64,000 nt of DNA. Source: Bin80 sp965207565. Lineage in GTDB: Bacteria; Bacteroidota; Rhodothermia; Rhodothermales; Bin80. Both the position numbers and the translations under genes were made by a program. Location: contig CBDBMQ010000025.1 of assembly GCA_965207565.1 (NCBI GenBank), positions 1 through 64,000 of the forward strand. Direction: 5' to 3'. Under the pieces are notes generated by a model. It had not been told where the DNA came from. It searched no databases and saw only the letters and a program-made list of their open reading frames with translations. Shown here one piece after another: positions 35,929 to 45,477 of this stretch (position 1 is its first letter; every line of letters begins with the position of its first letter).

Positions 35929-36456
35929 ATGGCTTTGAGTAAATTCGATCCAACTATTGTGACGCGTGCACAAGACGGAGATGGAGTCGCCAGAAATTTA
36001 CTTTTAAGACGATTAGGGAAAGTTTTCAAAAGCTACTTTCAGGCAAAAATTGGGAATCAGGCAGTTGTAGACGATCTAACACAGTGTGCGCTATTGCGGG
36101 TTCATTCAGGCTTGACTGCATTAAAGCAGCCAGATAAACTCAAAGCATTTGCGATGAAGGCTGCCTTATTTGAATTGCATGACTATTATCGGGGACGGCA
36201 CTCTTCCAAGGAGAAAACCTACGAGCCGCAAATGCTTCCCGAGAAACGAAATTCGTCTGACGGGTGGTCCGGGAGCAAGTTTGATGCGGAGCGTGCTCTT
36301 GGAGTGCTTACTCCGCGTGCCAGACGTATTCTGGAACTCCGCGAGCATGGATATAAATACAAGGAGATTGCCGAGATCTTGGATACGACCGAGACCGCCA
36401 TCAAAATGCAAGTGAAACGCGCGTTTGAAAAAATGAGATCTGTATTTGTGGACTAG
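35929..36456 (+). CDS. ECF-type RNA polymerase sigma factor
   Basis: A 175-residue sigma-70 family protein of the extracytoplasmic-function type. Region 2 is at about 20-90 (VVDDLTQCALLRVHSGLTAL, AALFELHDYYRGR). Region 4 is at about 118-170 (LGVLTPRARRILELREHGYK, then IAEILDTTETAIKMQVKRAF) with its helix-turn-helix. It is followed by a FecR-type anti-sigma gene after 53 bases and then by an STN-domain receptor. This is the layout of cell-surface signalling, in which substrate binding by the receptor frees the sigma factor to express the uptake genes. Confidence 0.9.
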   Translation: MALSKFDPTIVTRAQDGDGVARNLLLRRLGKVFKSYFQAKIGNQAVVDDLTQCALLRVHSGLTALKQPDKLKAFAMKAALFELHDYYRGRHSSKEKTYEPQMLPEKRNSSDGWSGSKFDAERALGVLTPRARRILELREHGYKYKEIAEILDTTETAIKMQVKRAFEKMRSVFVD

Positions 36457-36509
36457 CCGTTACCTTTTGTATTTTTTCAGCGTCTTAGTAGACGGACTCT
36501 TATTCTAGG

Positions 36510-37610
36510 ATGGACCAATCTGAGATACTAAAAAAGGTGCTTTGCGAAGAAGCACTCACCGCCGAAGAGAAGCAGGCGCACATTGAGAATCTGGAGTCTG
36601 ATTCAGATTTGGCACGTTCTCTTGCAGGTTGGCAACGGTTCCGGGCTTATTTGCGGGACCGGATTCCCAGCCCTCGTGATTTTGTACTCTATTCGCTAGT
36701 TTTTGGAGGGCATGCGGAAGATTTGAGTGAGGAGGAAGCTACCGAGGTGAGTAGGAAATGGGAAACCCTTGATCCAGTCATTGAATCACATCCCGGGTTT
36801 TCTGAAGTATCTGCTCAAATCGAACAGGATCGGCAGGATTTTTTCAGGCACTGGGAGTTGGAGGATAAACGATCAGCGGCCAAGGTATTTCCTTTGCGGG
36901 CATTTCGAATGGCTGCAGCCATCGCTGTTCTGGCGGTCTCTGTGATTGTCATCCTTCTGCTTCTAAACCAGAGAGATGTTGCACTCCAGGTGGCGACTGC
37001 TGATCCGGGCGAATATGAGCGTGTTCTTCTCCCGGACGGCTCCGTAGCGCACCTCAATGGACCTGCAACCCTTCGGTTTGACGAGCAGAATTTTCTACGC
37101 TCTGTAGAGTTGACGGGGATAGCTTTTTTTGATATTGCACATCAACCGGATCAATTTTCCGTGCAAACGAAGGAGGCGATAGCCAGAGTACTCGGCACAC
37201 GCTTCGGTGTGCGCTCTGCGAATGGGCTTACCGAAGTTGTTTTAGAGAGCGGTCGACTAGAGGTCGCGTCAAAGGCGGAAAATCCTCAGAGTGTTCTGCT
37301 CGTTCCTGGGCGAATGACAAGTATAGTGCGGGGATCTGCTGCACCAACGCCACCGGTGGAAGTAAACATAGAAGATCAATTGGGGTGGACCGGGTTTATT
37401 TTTTTCCGAGAAACTTCATTAAGGAAGGCAGCGGTGCTGCTTTCTTCAAGCCGAAATATTCGTGTTGAAGTTGATCCATCTCTGATCAATGAGAGGGTAA
37501 CCGGCACCTTCGCTCCAGACGTTGCGGTTGAAGAAATTCTGGAGGCACTTGCACTCACACTGAACGCCGAAGTACTTAGAGAAGGGGAGACCTATCGCAT
37601 TGTTCCCTAA
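36510..37610 (+). CDS. FecR-type anti-sigma factor
   Basis: A 366-residue single-pass membrane protein. Residues 1-128 are cytoplasmic and should bind the sigma factor. A transmembrane helix spans about 131-153 (AFRMAAAIAVLAVSVIVILL). The periplasmic FecR domain follows (YERVLLPDGSVAHLNGPATL, FDIAHQPDQFSVQT). The last 75 residues (LRKAAVLLSSSRNIRVEVDP, EEILEALALTLNAEV) have the DUF4974/STN-like fold common in Bacteroidota FecR proteins. It relays the signal from the receptor encoded 48 bases downstream. Confidence 0.9.
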   Translation: MDQSEILKKVLCEEALTAEEKQAHIENLESDSDLARSLAGWQRFRAYLRDRIPSPRDFVLYSLVFGGHAEDLSEEEATEVSRKWETLDPVIESHPGFSEVSAQIEQDRQDFFRHWELEDKRSAAKVFPLRAFRMAAAIAVLAVSVIVILLLLNQRDVALQVATADPGEYERVLLPDGSVAHLNGPATLRFDEQNFLRSVELTGIAFFDIAHQPDQFSVQTKEAIARVLGTRFGVRSANGLTEVVLESGRLEVASKAENPQSVLLVPGRMTSIVRGSAAPTPPVEVNIEDQLGWTGFIFFRETSLRKAAVLLSSSRNIRVEVDPSLINERVTGTFAPDVAVEEILEALALTLNAEVLREGETYRIVP

Positions 37611-37658
37611 AGGGCGGTGTGGAACACAGGTGGCTATGATGTGTAACGCGCACACTAA

Positions 37659-40346
37659 ATGCACGTTACTCTTCGGCAGTGGTTTTTTCGGAAGCGATTA
37701 CTTTGTTTGTATCTGGTTGCTGCCTTTGTAGGTGTCAGCCCTGAGGCGAGTTCGTATGCCCAGGATATTTCGGTGGATGTCTCATCTGAACCCCTTTCCC
37801 AGGTTCTGGATTTCTTTGGAACCTCATACCGCATTGACCTTGTCTATGCTCAGCGACAGGTAGAGGGGCGTTTGGCGACATGCAATTATGTTGGTGCTGA
37901 CATTGCTGCTGCGCTGGCATGCATTCTCTCGGATCAGAATCTTGGTGTGACCCGGTTAAAAAGGCGGCAATATGTACTTGTGGAAGTGGGTGGAGACGCG
38001 TCTCTGCATCCAGCAGAGATCCATTTGGGTACGCTGCACGGATTTGTGATGGATTCGCTGTCCGAGGAAACCTTGCCGGGGGCGCACGTATATCTGCCCA
38101 GATTTGCGATAGGCTCCGCAACCAATAAAGCGGGGTACTATGCAATCCCATCTTTGCCACTGGGGCAATACCGGGCAAGGATTTCCTTTCTTGGCTATAC
38201 AACCCGGGACACCTTACTTGAAATCTCCGAGGATCCGACCACAATTCGATTAGGTCGTCAAACCCTGGAATCCCAAGCAATTTTTGTCAGTTCAGATCGC
38301 CGAGATCCGTATGAGGTAGAGCCCGGTGTACGGCAGGTCCCGGTGAATCGAATCAGTAAACTGCCGGGCTTTCCTGGCGAAGCAGACCTTCTCCAATCGT
38401 TACGCTGGTTTCCCAGTGTCCAGAGAGTACGTACCAACCAAGGGGGGCTGATCGTTCGGGGTGGAGAGCCAGATCAGGTTCACTATTTGATCGATGGTGC
38501 CCCGGTATATCATATGTGGCATATTGCAGGACTTCTCTCGGTCTATCAGCCGGAGGCTTTCAAAGATGTACGGTTGTATCGGGGAAGTTTTCCGGCCGAA
38601 CATGGCGGACGCCTGTCGGCTGTACTGGATGCAGAGTTGAAGGATGGTACGATGGACCAGATTACGGGACTGGCAGGCCTAGGGGTGTTAAGTGCACGCA
38701 TATTTGTTGAAGGGCCAATCACAGAGGGGCTATCGTTTATGGTCTCTGGACGGCGATCCTATTTGGATCGAATTATCGGGCGCAGGCATCCGGTGTACGA
38801 CGGGAGCAGACGGGACACTATGCGTACAGGAATACATTTGTATGATATTAGTACGAAGTTGGCATGGCGCCCATCCATAAGGCAGCGGCTGACTCTAGGG
38901 GTCTATGGAAGTTCAGATGTTCTGGATATTCGGCTGCCCGTAAATTTGTCGGTGGTAGGCTCCTTTCGTGATGCATTGCCGCTAGGTGATTGGCTGAAGC
39001 CAGCAAGTCTGGTGTTCGAGTTTGATACACGGTGGAGTAATCGCCTGATCAGTGCACGTTATCAGTATCTGCATACGGATCGACTTTTTCTGAGCGCAAC
39101 AGCGTATGCGACCTCCTATCGGGCACATGAACGCATTTTTATTCGCCCGACAACCATCTCATCGGTGAATTCGGTGTATGAATTAGATATACTGGATATT
39201 GGCGTGAAGCTGAATATTGATTACTATCTGTCGTTGACCAATCATATTCGGGCAGGTATTTCGGTTGCGCAGCGCACATTCTCAAGTGAATTGGAAGCGT
39301 TGATTTTACAGACGAATACCATCTCCGAAGGCACAGATGAGCGTAGCGCACTAGATAACACGGAAATTGTACTGTATGCACAAGATACATGGAAACCAAC
39401 GGCAAGATTACAGATACAGCCGGGACTTCGTGTCAGTCAACTCAGGGGTGCTAAAGATTTACGACTAAGCCCTCGTTTGGGGGTTCGATATGCTCTGGAC
39501 CAGGTTATTCTTCGGATGGCTACGGGGATTAATGTTCAGTATATACATCAGGTACGGGATCGTTATTCGGTGCTGTACGATTTGATTTCTTACCGGTGGA
39601 TCCCCGCTAGTCGTTCTGTAGATCCGTCCTACAGCTATCATGCATCTCTTGGTGCCAGTGTATTGCTGGGAACCTTCTTTACCGTTGATGTTGATCTGTA
39701 TGTTCACCTGACACACGGACTATTGCTTCCGCGCAATGAACAACAAAGCAGAGACAGATTGTTGGGGCCTGGGATTGAACTCGGTGCAATTTTAGGCCAA
39801 TACACCAGGGGGAAAGCACTGGCACATGGATTGGAAGCCAATCTTCAGTATGAGCGAGGGGCATCCTTTTTATGGGTAAGTTATGCGGCCGGCAGATCTC
39901 GCAGCCGGGCTCCTGAGCTTGGAGAAGAGCAGTTCCGTCCCGGGCGGTTTGATATACCCCAGCAACTCCAAATCGCCCTGCAACGTACGAAAAACCATTG
40001 GTCGTATGGGGTTAGTGGGAACTGGCGCAGCGGGTATCCAATTACGGTTCCTGAGGCGCGCTATGCCGTAGGGGATCCTCTTTCCGAAGAGCCGCAAGGA
40101 TTTCTCTACTTCCCCAAGATCAATAATGGCCGACTACCCCCTTACGTGAATTATGGAGTTCAGGGATCCTATCGGTTCAAGGTGGGTGATGTAGCGTTAC
40201 AATTCAAGCTGGAGGTGAATAACATCACGTTCCGTCGGAATGTGATTGGACGTGTATATGATCCTGCGCTACCGCAGAAGGTCGCCATTACGTCCAGATA
40301 TGGACTTCCAGCGTATCCACTGCTCGAAATCACTGCACAATTTTAG
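37659..40346 (+). CDS. TonB-dependent receptor with STN signalling domain
   Basis: An 895-residue outer-membrane receptor. The order is a signal peptide (LCLYLVAAFVGVSPEASSYA), an STN domain at about 37-105 (ISVDVSSEPLSQVLDFFGTS), a carboxypeptidase-regulatory-like domain at about 122-210 (GAHVYLPRFAIGSATNKAGY), a plug at about 225-340 (GGLIVRGGEPDQVHYLIDG) and a barrel ending LEITAQF. The STN domain marks a receptor that signals to a FecR protein. The DUF4249 lipoprotein gene starts 2 bases after the stop, so receptor and lipoprotein are probably partners. Ligand unknown. Confidence 0.92.
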   Translation: MHVTLRQWFFRKRLLCLYLVAAFVGVSPEASSYAQDISVDVSSEPLSQVLDFFGTSYRIDLVYAQRQVEGRLATCNYVGADIAAALACILSDQNLGVTRLKRRQYVLVEVGGDASLHPAEIHLGTLHGFVMDSLSEETLPGAHVYLPRFAIGSATNKAGYYAIPSLPLGQYRARISFLGYTTRDTLLEISEDPTTIRLGRQTLESQAIFVSSDRRDPYEVEPGVRQVPVNRISKLPGFPGEADLLQSLRWFPSVQRVRTNQGGLIVRGGEPDQVHYLIDGAPVYHMWHIAGLLSVYQPEAFKDVRLYRGSFPAEHGGRLSAVLDAELKDGTMDQITGLAGLGVLSARIFVEGPITEGLSFMVSGRRSYLDRIIGRRHPVYDGSRRDTMRTGIHLYDISTKLAWRPSIRQRLTLGVYGSSDVLDIRLPVNLSVVGSFRDALPLGDWLKPASLVFEFDTRWSNRLISARYQYLHTDRLFLSATAYATSYRAHERIFIRPTTISSVNSVYELDILDIGVKLNIDYYLSLTNHIRAGISVAQRTFSSELEALILQTNTISEGTDERSALDNTEIVLYAQDTWKPTARLQIQPGLRVSQLRGAKDLRLSPRLGVRYALDQVILRMATGINVQYIHQVRDRYSVLYDLISYRWIPASRSVDPSYSYHASLGASVLLGTFFTVDVDLYVHLTHGLLLPRNEQQSRDRLLGPGIELGAILGQYTRGKALAHGLEANLQYERGASFLWVSYAAGRSRSRAPELGEEQFRPGRFDIPQQLQIALQRTKNHWSYGVSGNWRSGYPITVPEARYAVGDPLSEEPQGFLYFPKINNGRLPPYVNYGVQGSYRFKVGDVALQFKLEVNNITFRRNVIGRVYDPALPQKVAITSRYGLPAYPLLEITAQF

Positions 40347-40348
40347 CG

Positions 40349-41248
40349 ATGAAGTTCAGGCATCTATTGATTGCAATTATTTTTCTGGCAGGATGTGATG
40401 CCATTCAACCGGAGAACACGTCCCTGCTTGTTGTGGAAGCATTTGTGATGTCCGAGCAATCATTACCGAAAATCACACTAAGGCGGGCCGCTCCCCTGCA
40501 GGATCCTTATCAACTGGATCCGTCTACTGCCGCCATAGGTGCCCAGGTTGAGCTCATGTTGCAGGGTGTTCTAATTCCTTACCTGATGCAGCGCCCTGGG
40601 GCGTATGTGCCATTGGATTCTATGACGGCGATACCTGGAGAAAGCATTGCATTGAACGTGCAGTGGGAGGATCAATTGATCTCGGCCCGGACTCGAATTC
40701 CGCCATTAATTTCCTTGGATAGCATAGAAATCTCGGTTTCAGACACCCCTGTACCTGGATTGCTATTAGATTCTCTATTTATAGATCCGACCCAGATTGA
40801 TTCTCTAGGGATTCGGGCACTCGGTACGGGTGCGCGGGAAGGATTGGTTCATATCGTACGGGCAACCGTGTATTGGGAGGACCATACTGGAAACGATGGG
40901 AATAACTGGTGGATCAGAATGCAGCTGCTTTCCACACTTACGCAGGACCAAAGACTCAGCAATTACTTTCTGAGCTCGGAGGTACTGCAGCCGGAAGAGG
41001 ATATACCATTTATTGATGCGAATCGACGATCCTGGTCAGGTTCCTATGCGGTACCTGTGGCAAGCCAGACCGATCAGGTTCCAAAGCATGGTCTGCGTAT
41101 CAGTATCGTTCGTTGTACAGAGGCCTACGCAGATTTTGTATCCCAGAGTTCGAATCCGGGTGAGTATGAGCCGCCATCAAACATTTTAGGAGGGCGAGGA
41201 ATTTTTGCGGGACTGGCCGTGGATACATTCACTGTCAACATTGAGTAA
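40349..41248 (+). CDS. DUF4249 lipoprotein
   Basis: A 299-residue lipoprotein. The signal ends in the lipobox IIFLAGC (Cys16). The start of the mature protein, LLVVEAFVMSEQSLPKITLRR, is typical of DUF4249 proteins. These lie directly downstream of TonB receptors in Bacteroidota and are thought to be surface partners of the receptor, like SusD but unrelated in fold. The stop overlaps the recX start by one base (TAATG), tying it to the same transcript. Confidence 0.85.
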   Translation: MKFRHLLIAIIFLAGCDAIQPENTSLLVVEAFVMSEQSLPKITLRRAAPLQDPYQLDPSTAAIGAQVELMLQGVLIPYLMQRPGAYVPLDSMTAIPGESIALNVQWEDQLISARTRIPPLISLDSIEISVSDTPVPGLLLDSLFIDPTQIDSLGIRALGTGAREGLVHIVRATVYWEDHTGNDGNNWWIRMQLLSTLTQDQRLSNYFLSSEVLQPEEDIPFIDANRRSWSGSYAVPVASQTDQVPKHGLRISIVRCTEAYADFVSQSSNPGEYEPPSNILGGRGIFAGLAVDTFTVNIE

Positions 41249-41928
41249 TGGGTATTGCAAAAGGGTACTCGTTCAAAGCCGGTACGATCACAGCATTAAG
41301 CCCGCAGGTCAAGAATCGGGCTAGGACATCGGTTTTTATTGATGGAGAGTATGCCTTTGGGATTTTGACGGATCTGGTTGTGCAGAATAAATTGCATGTG
41401 GGGAAAGAGCTGAATGAAACAGAGATAAGTATTCTATTGCAGGATGAAGAAATGCTCCGCGCAAAGTCCATGGCATTAGGATATTTGGCTTATGCCCCGA
41501 GGACTGCGTATCAGATACGCATACGGTTAGGAGAACGGGGGTTTTCGGATCACGAGATTGATCATGCAATCGGAGATCTTACGGATCTTGGCTATATTGA
41601 CGATCGGAAATATGCGATGGAATATGCCACGGCACGGTTCAATCATAAAGGGTATGGGCCAGAAAGGATTCGGCGTGAATTAGCTGCAGACGGGGTTTCA
41701 CATGAGGATATTTCGGAGGCGATCGCAACCACGATCAACCCGGACGCCTTTGCTGCGCGTGCAAAAAGCATGGTTGAGCGATTCCAGACTAGAGTTCAGG
41801 GCACATTCCCTGAGCGAAAAAAGAAACTGATCGCTTACCTGACCAGACGGGGGTACGGGTATATAATGGCAAGTGAATTTGTTCAAGAGGTACTGAGTCG
41901 AAGTGAGTCAAGTAAAAATCGCACGTAA
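41248..41928 (+). CDS. recX: RecX-type regulator of RecA
   Basis: A 226-residue protein built of three-helix RecX repeats: LGYLAYAPRTAYQIRIRLGE, IGDLTDLGYIDDRKYAMEYA and GPERIRRELAADGVSHEDIS. An N-terminal extension of about 70 residues contains a strand-rich part (RTSVFIDGEYAFGILTDLVV), as in many Bacteroidota RecX proteins. RecX binds inside the RecA filament groove and limits its activity. The end overlaps the start of the next gene by 26 bases. No recA is present in the window. Confidence 0.85.
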   Translation: MGIAKGYSFKAGTITALSPQVKNRARTSVFIDGEYAFGILTDLVVQNKLHVGKELNETEISILLQDEEMLRAKSMALGYLAYAPRTAYQIRIRLGERGFSDHEIDHAIGDLTDLGYIDDRKYAMEYATARFNHKGYGPERIRRELAADGVSHEDISEAIATTINPDAFAARAKSMVERFQTRVQGTFPERKKKLIAYLTRRGYGYIMASEFVQEVLSRSESSKNRT

Positions 41929-42685
41929 CTTGTTAAGCAAACATCTTGGAGAAGTCCAGCCTTCGGCCGCGATAATTCTAGGATCTGGATGTGGTCTTGA
42001 ATTGGACCGGGTCCATTGGAGTCTGACTGCTTCAAAGATCCCTGGATTCATTGCTCCTTCCGTTGCTGGACATTCGGGTCTTGTGACATCTGGTGTCTTT
42101 GCAAACCACGAAGTTCTCTTAATGCAAGGGCGGGTTCACTACTATGAAGGAGTTTCTGTTGATCGTGTTACCTTTCAGGTACGCCTCATCCATGAATTGG
42201 GGATCAGGAACATCATTTTGGTTAGTGCGGCGGGCGGGATACGGGCAACTTTGAATCCAGGAGAAATTATGTTGGTAAAAGATCATATCTGTGCCCAGCC
42301 ACTGACTGCAACCTACAGAGTAGGTTCAGTGTACGATATGTTTTGGAGGGAGCGTGTGATTGCAGTTTGTAACGGCTTACCGGTCTCCAGTGGTGTTTAT
42401 GTTTGGACTATTGGACCGAGCTATGAAACTCCAGCAGAAATTGTCGCTTTTGAACGTAGAGGTGGCGATGCAGTTGGAATGAGTTTAGTACCAGAAGCGA
42501 TGGAAGCATCAGCTTTAGATATGCATGTGCTGGCGGCCACTATCATTACCAATAGTGCGGCAGGCTTGGAAGAGCAGGAGTTAAATCATGAAGATGTACT
42601 TCGTGCAGCCAAGGCTGCACGGGCAAGTCTTGCAGATTTACTTGCCAAAGCGTTAACGCAGGCTCCTCAGCCATACAGAATCTAA
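41903..42685 (+). CDS. Purine nucleoside phosphorylase
   Basis: A 260-residue class I (trimeric type) purine nucleoside phosphorylase that releases the base and ribose-1-phosphate in purine salvage. Signatures are IILGSGCGLELD (phosphate loop), MQGRVHYYEG, SAAGGIRATLNPGEIMLVKDHI cut at conserved points, GPSYETPAEI and the base-binding ITNSAAG. The start is GTG 41903, inside recX, giving MSQVKIARNLL; no later start keeps the conserved N-terminus. Overlap implies translational coupling with recX. Confidence 0.9.
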   Translation: MSQVKIARNLLSKHLGEVQPSAAIILGSGCGLELDRVHWSLTASKIPGFIAPSVAGHSGLVTSGVFANHEVLLMQGRVHYYEGVSVDRVTFQVRLIHELGIRNIILVSAAGGIRATLNPGEIMLVKDHICAQPLTATYRVGSVYDMFWRERVIAVCNGLPVSSGVYVWTIGPSYETPAEIVAFERRGGDAVGMSLVPEAMEASALDMHVLAATIITNSAAGLEEQELNHEDVLRAAKAARASLADLLAKALTQAPQPYRI

Positions 42686-42731
42686 CTTTACCTATAACCC
42701 GATACTCATATCACAGACCAAATTGCAGCGC

Positions 42732-43094
42732 ATGAACGACGACTATGGACATGACAGTGGCGATTGGGATGATGCGCCGCATTCAGGCAGCGGATCCCGC
42801 TATCGCGACGAAGTATTTTCGAGGAGAGTCCCAGCAGGACGACGTACGTACTTCTTTGATGTGAAGGCAACCCGATCCGGTGAAGACTTTTTCATTGTCA
42901 TCACCGAGAGCAAGCGGGTTGGCGAGCATCGTCACGAAAAACACAAGATCTTCGTGTATAAGGAAGACTTCGCCAAGTTTATGAAGGGCTTGTACGAGGC
43001 AATGGAGGATGTACGGACCGAACGTCTACCGGACTACGAGTTTTATGGCTACCCGTCTGTTGATTTTCCGCCCAGGGACGACGACAGCAGGTAG
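42732..43094 (+). CDS. DUF3276 (PUR-alpha-like) nucleic-acid-binding protein
   Basis: A 120-residue protein. After an acidic, disordered N-terminus (about 1-25) comes the PUR repeat core: EVFSRRVPAGRRTYFFDVKA, DFFIVITESKRV and HKIFVYKEDFAKFMKGL. Bacteroidota and Rhodothermota carry such single-PUR proteins, and the Borrelia relative binds DNA and RNA. ATG 42732 is preferred over an in-frame TTG nine bases upstream. It lies 12 bases before hisD. Confidence 0.85.
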   Translation: MNDDYGHDSGDWDDAPHSGSGSRYRDEVFSRRVPAGRRTYFFDVKATRSGEDFFIVITESKRVGEHRHEKHKIFVYKEDFAKFMKGLYEAMEDVRTERLPDYEFYGYPSVDFPPRDDDSR

Positions 43095-43106
43095 TCTGGT
43101 TGAGCC

Positions 43107-44372
43107 ATGATCCGCTTGATTGCGCCAGATCAATGGAGACGAAAGCCAGTGAGCTTGGATTCTGCATTGGAGGTGCGAGTAGCTAAGGTAATCAAGAAGG
43201 TCATGGAGCACGGCGATGCGGCTCTGTTTGATTACACGAGTCAGTTTGACCGTGTTGAACTCACATCCATCCCCGTGCCTTCTGCGGCATTGGAGTCGGC
43301 CTGGGTAGAAGCTGAATCGGCTTGGCAGCGTGCATTTCAGGACGCCGCCAATAATGTACGTCGATTCCATGCGAGGCAGTGCCGCGAGAGTTGGTATGTG
43401 GACGATGGAGATCGTGTCCGTCTAGGACAGCGCATCTTGCCGGTGGATGCCGCGGGTTTGTATGTCCCTGGTGGAACCGCTGCATACCCGTCCAGTGTTT
43501 TAATGACCGCAATCCCTGCTCAGGTGGCAGGAGTTGGCAACCTGTATCTTGCAAGTCCTCCTGATCCATCTACCGGGCTGCCTCGGCAGGAGGTTTTGGC
43601 CGCCGCCTACATGTTGGGAATTGAGAACGTATTTGCGGTTGGCGGAGCACAGGCCATTGCCGCATTCGCGTTCGGGACGGAGTCCGTCCCGCGGGTAGAC
43701 AAGATCGTAGGTCCTGGCAGCGCATATGTTACGGCAGCCAAAAAGCTGGTTTATGGTCATGTAGATATTGATAGTCTTGCCGGTCCCAGTGAATTAGTGG
43801 TTCTGGCCGATGCCACTGCTAGACCGGACTGGATTGCGCACGACCTTCTTGCACAGGCCGAGCACGACGAACTAGCATGTGCAATCCTTGTAACCCCGGA
43901 TGAAACGATTGCAAAGGCCGTTTGTCAGGCACTTGAAAAATTTCTACCGCTGATTCCGCGCAGGGATATAGCTGGTTCGGCTCTGAAGGAACATGGTGCA
44001 GCGATCATCACTTCTTCAATGGAGGAAGCGATTCACACGGTGAATACCATTGCTCCAGAGCATTTGGAGCTCATGATTGCAGATTCCTGGGAGGTTTTGG
44101 AGAAAATTCGGCATGCGGGTGCCGTCTTCATTGGTCCGTGGTCACCGGAGGTGGTTGGAGATTACTATGCAGGTCCGAATCATGTATTGCCGACAGGGGG
44201 AGCCGCGAGATTTTCTTCTGCCTTGGGGGTTGATGATTTTGTTCGGCGCCAGAGTGTGATCAGCTACAGTGAACGGCGTTTAGGGGTCGTAGCCGATGAG
44301 ATTGCTCTGATGGCACATAGTGAAGGGCTTGATGCCCACGCGCGTAGTGTAAAAGCCCGGGTGGAAGATTGA
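43107..44372 (+). CDS. hisD: Histidinol dehydrogenase
   Basis: A 421-residue zinc enzyme that oxidises L-histidinol to L-histidine in two NAD-dependent steps. Recognisable blocks are LYVPGGTAAYPSSVLMTAIP, VGGAQAIAAFAFGTESVPRV, KIVGPGSAYVTAAKK, AGPSELVVLADATA, LLAQAEHDELA and the histidine-bearing PEHLELM. Length is normal. The stop overlaps the hisC start in TGATG at 44370. Only hisD and hisC of the pathway are in the window. Confidence 0.95.
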   Translation: MIRLIAPDQWRRKPVSLDSALEVRVAKVIKKVMEHGDAALFDYTSQFDRVELTSIPVPSAALESAWVEAESAWQRAFQDAANNVRRFHARQCRESWYVDDGDRVRLGQRILPVDAAGLYVPGGTAAYPSSVLMTAIPAQVAGVGNLYLASPPDPSTGLPRQEVLAAAYMLGIENVFAVGGAQAIAAFAFGTESVPRVDKIVGPGSAYVTAAKKLVYGHVDIDSLAGPSELVVLADATARPDWIAHDLLAQAEHDELACAILVTPDETIAKAVCQALEKFLPLIPRRDIAGSALKEHGAAIITSSMEEAIHTVNTIAPEHLELMIADSWEVLEKIRHAGAVFIGPWSPEVVGDYYAGPNHVLPTGGAARFSSALGVDDFVRRQSVISYSERRLGVVADEIALMAHSEGLDAHARSVKARVED

Positions 44373-45457
44373 TGACGATTCAGAATCGTGCACTTTCCCA
44401 AGTCAAGAGTGAAATCCAAAAACAACATCCCTATAAGGTCGGAGTCCCTCCCGGGCAAATTACAGTTAAGCTCAATCAGAATGAAAGTCCATTTGACCTG
44501 CCGGATGAGTTAAGGGAAGCAGTACTTGAGAACTGGAAAGAGATCGCCTTTCATCGGTATCCTTCAGAGCAGCCCGATGAGCTTACGAAGTTAATTGCGG
44601 ATCATATAGGCTGGGATTCAGAAGGAATTATCATTGGGAACGGATCGAACGAATTGACCTACACGTTGGGATTAACCTTCATCTCTTCGGGCAGAAAAGT
44701 GGTGTTGCCTCGCCCGATGTTTTCTTTTTATGAGCGGGTTGTGGATATCTTTGGGGGAGTGGTCGTGTCCATTACTCCTCGTGATAACCTACAGTTTGAC
44801 ACCTACGGGATTCTAAAAGCGATTCAACAAGTGGCCCCTTCCGTCGTAGTGATCACCTCTCCAAATAATCCCACGGGCTTAGCATTACCGCTGGCAGAGA
44901 TTAAAACAATTGCTGAAGCGGCACCGGGACTGGTGCTCATTGACGAGGCATATATAGAATTCGCAGATGAAGCTAGTATGCTCACTGCATTGAGGGATTA
45001 TCCCAATGTGATTCTTCTCAGAACTTTTTCCAAGGCATTTGGACTAGCTGGATTACGTATAGGCTACTTGGTCGGGGACCCTGTGTTAATGTCTGAGGTT
45101 TTGAAGGTTCGGCCTCCATTCATGATTGACCGTTTCAGTATAGCTGCAGTAAGGGTACTTCTTTTGCAATCCCACCTCATTCGTGACCGGATAGCACGGA
45201 TTCGCTCAGAAACGAAGCGTTTAATCCAGACCTTGCAGCAAATAAAAGGGGTACATGTGCTTGCGGGACAAGCAAATTTTGTTACATTTAAAGTTCCCGG
45301 TAACAGTAATGACCTGTTTATGAAACTTGCCGAGTCTGGTATTTTAGTCCGTGACATGAGTGGGTACCCGGAGTTAAGGGGCTTTTTGCGTGTGAGTGCA
45401 GGGGCTCCCGAAGAGAACAGGGTATTCCTACGAGCGTTGACACGGATAATCCCGTAG
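44372..45457 (+). CDS. hisC: Histidinol-phosphate aminotransferase
   Basis: A 361-residue PLP enzyme of fold type I that forms histidinol phosphate from imidazole acetol phosphate and glutamate. The N-terminus has KLNQNESPFDLP, the middle SPNNPTGLALP and DEAYIEFAD, and the Schiff-base lysine lies in RTFSKAFGLAGLRIG. ATG 44372 is chosen, one base overlapping the hisD stop; a TTG three bases earlier is also possible. It is coupled with hisD. Confidence 0.93.
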   Translation: MTIQNRALSQVKSEIQKQHPYKVGVPPGQITVKLNQNESPFDLPDELREAVLENWKEIAFHRYPSEQPDELTKLIADHIGWDSEGIIIGNGSNELTYTLGLTFISSGRKVVLPRPMFSFYERVVDIFGGVVVSITPRDNLQFDTYGILKAIQQVAPSVVVITSPNNPTGLALPLAEIKTIAEAAPGLVLIDEAYIEFADEASMLTALRDYPNVILLRTFSKAFGLAGLRIGYLVGDPVLMSEVLKVRPPFMIDRFSIAAVRVLLLQSHLIRDRIARIRSETKRLIQTLQQIKGVHVLAGQANFVTFKVPGNSNDLFMKLAESGILVRDMSGYPELRGFLRVSAGAPEENRVFLRALTRIIP

Positions 45458-45477
45458 TTCTTTAGCTATAAAGCGCG

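Noticed and set aside
41148..41160. tRNA T-loop-like sequence GTTCGAATCC
   Set aside because: It lies inside the DUF4249 gene and no acceptor or anticodon stem can be formed around it.
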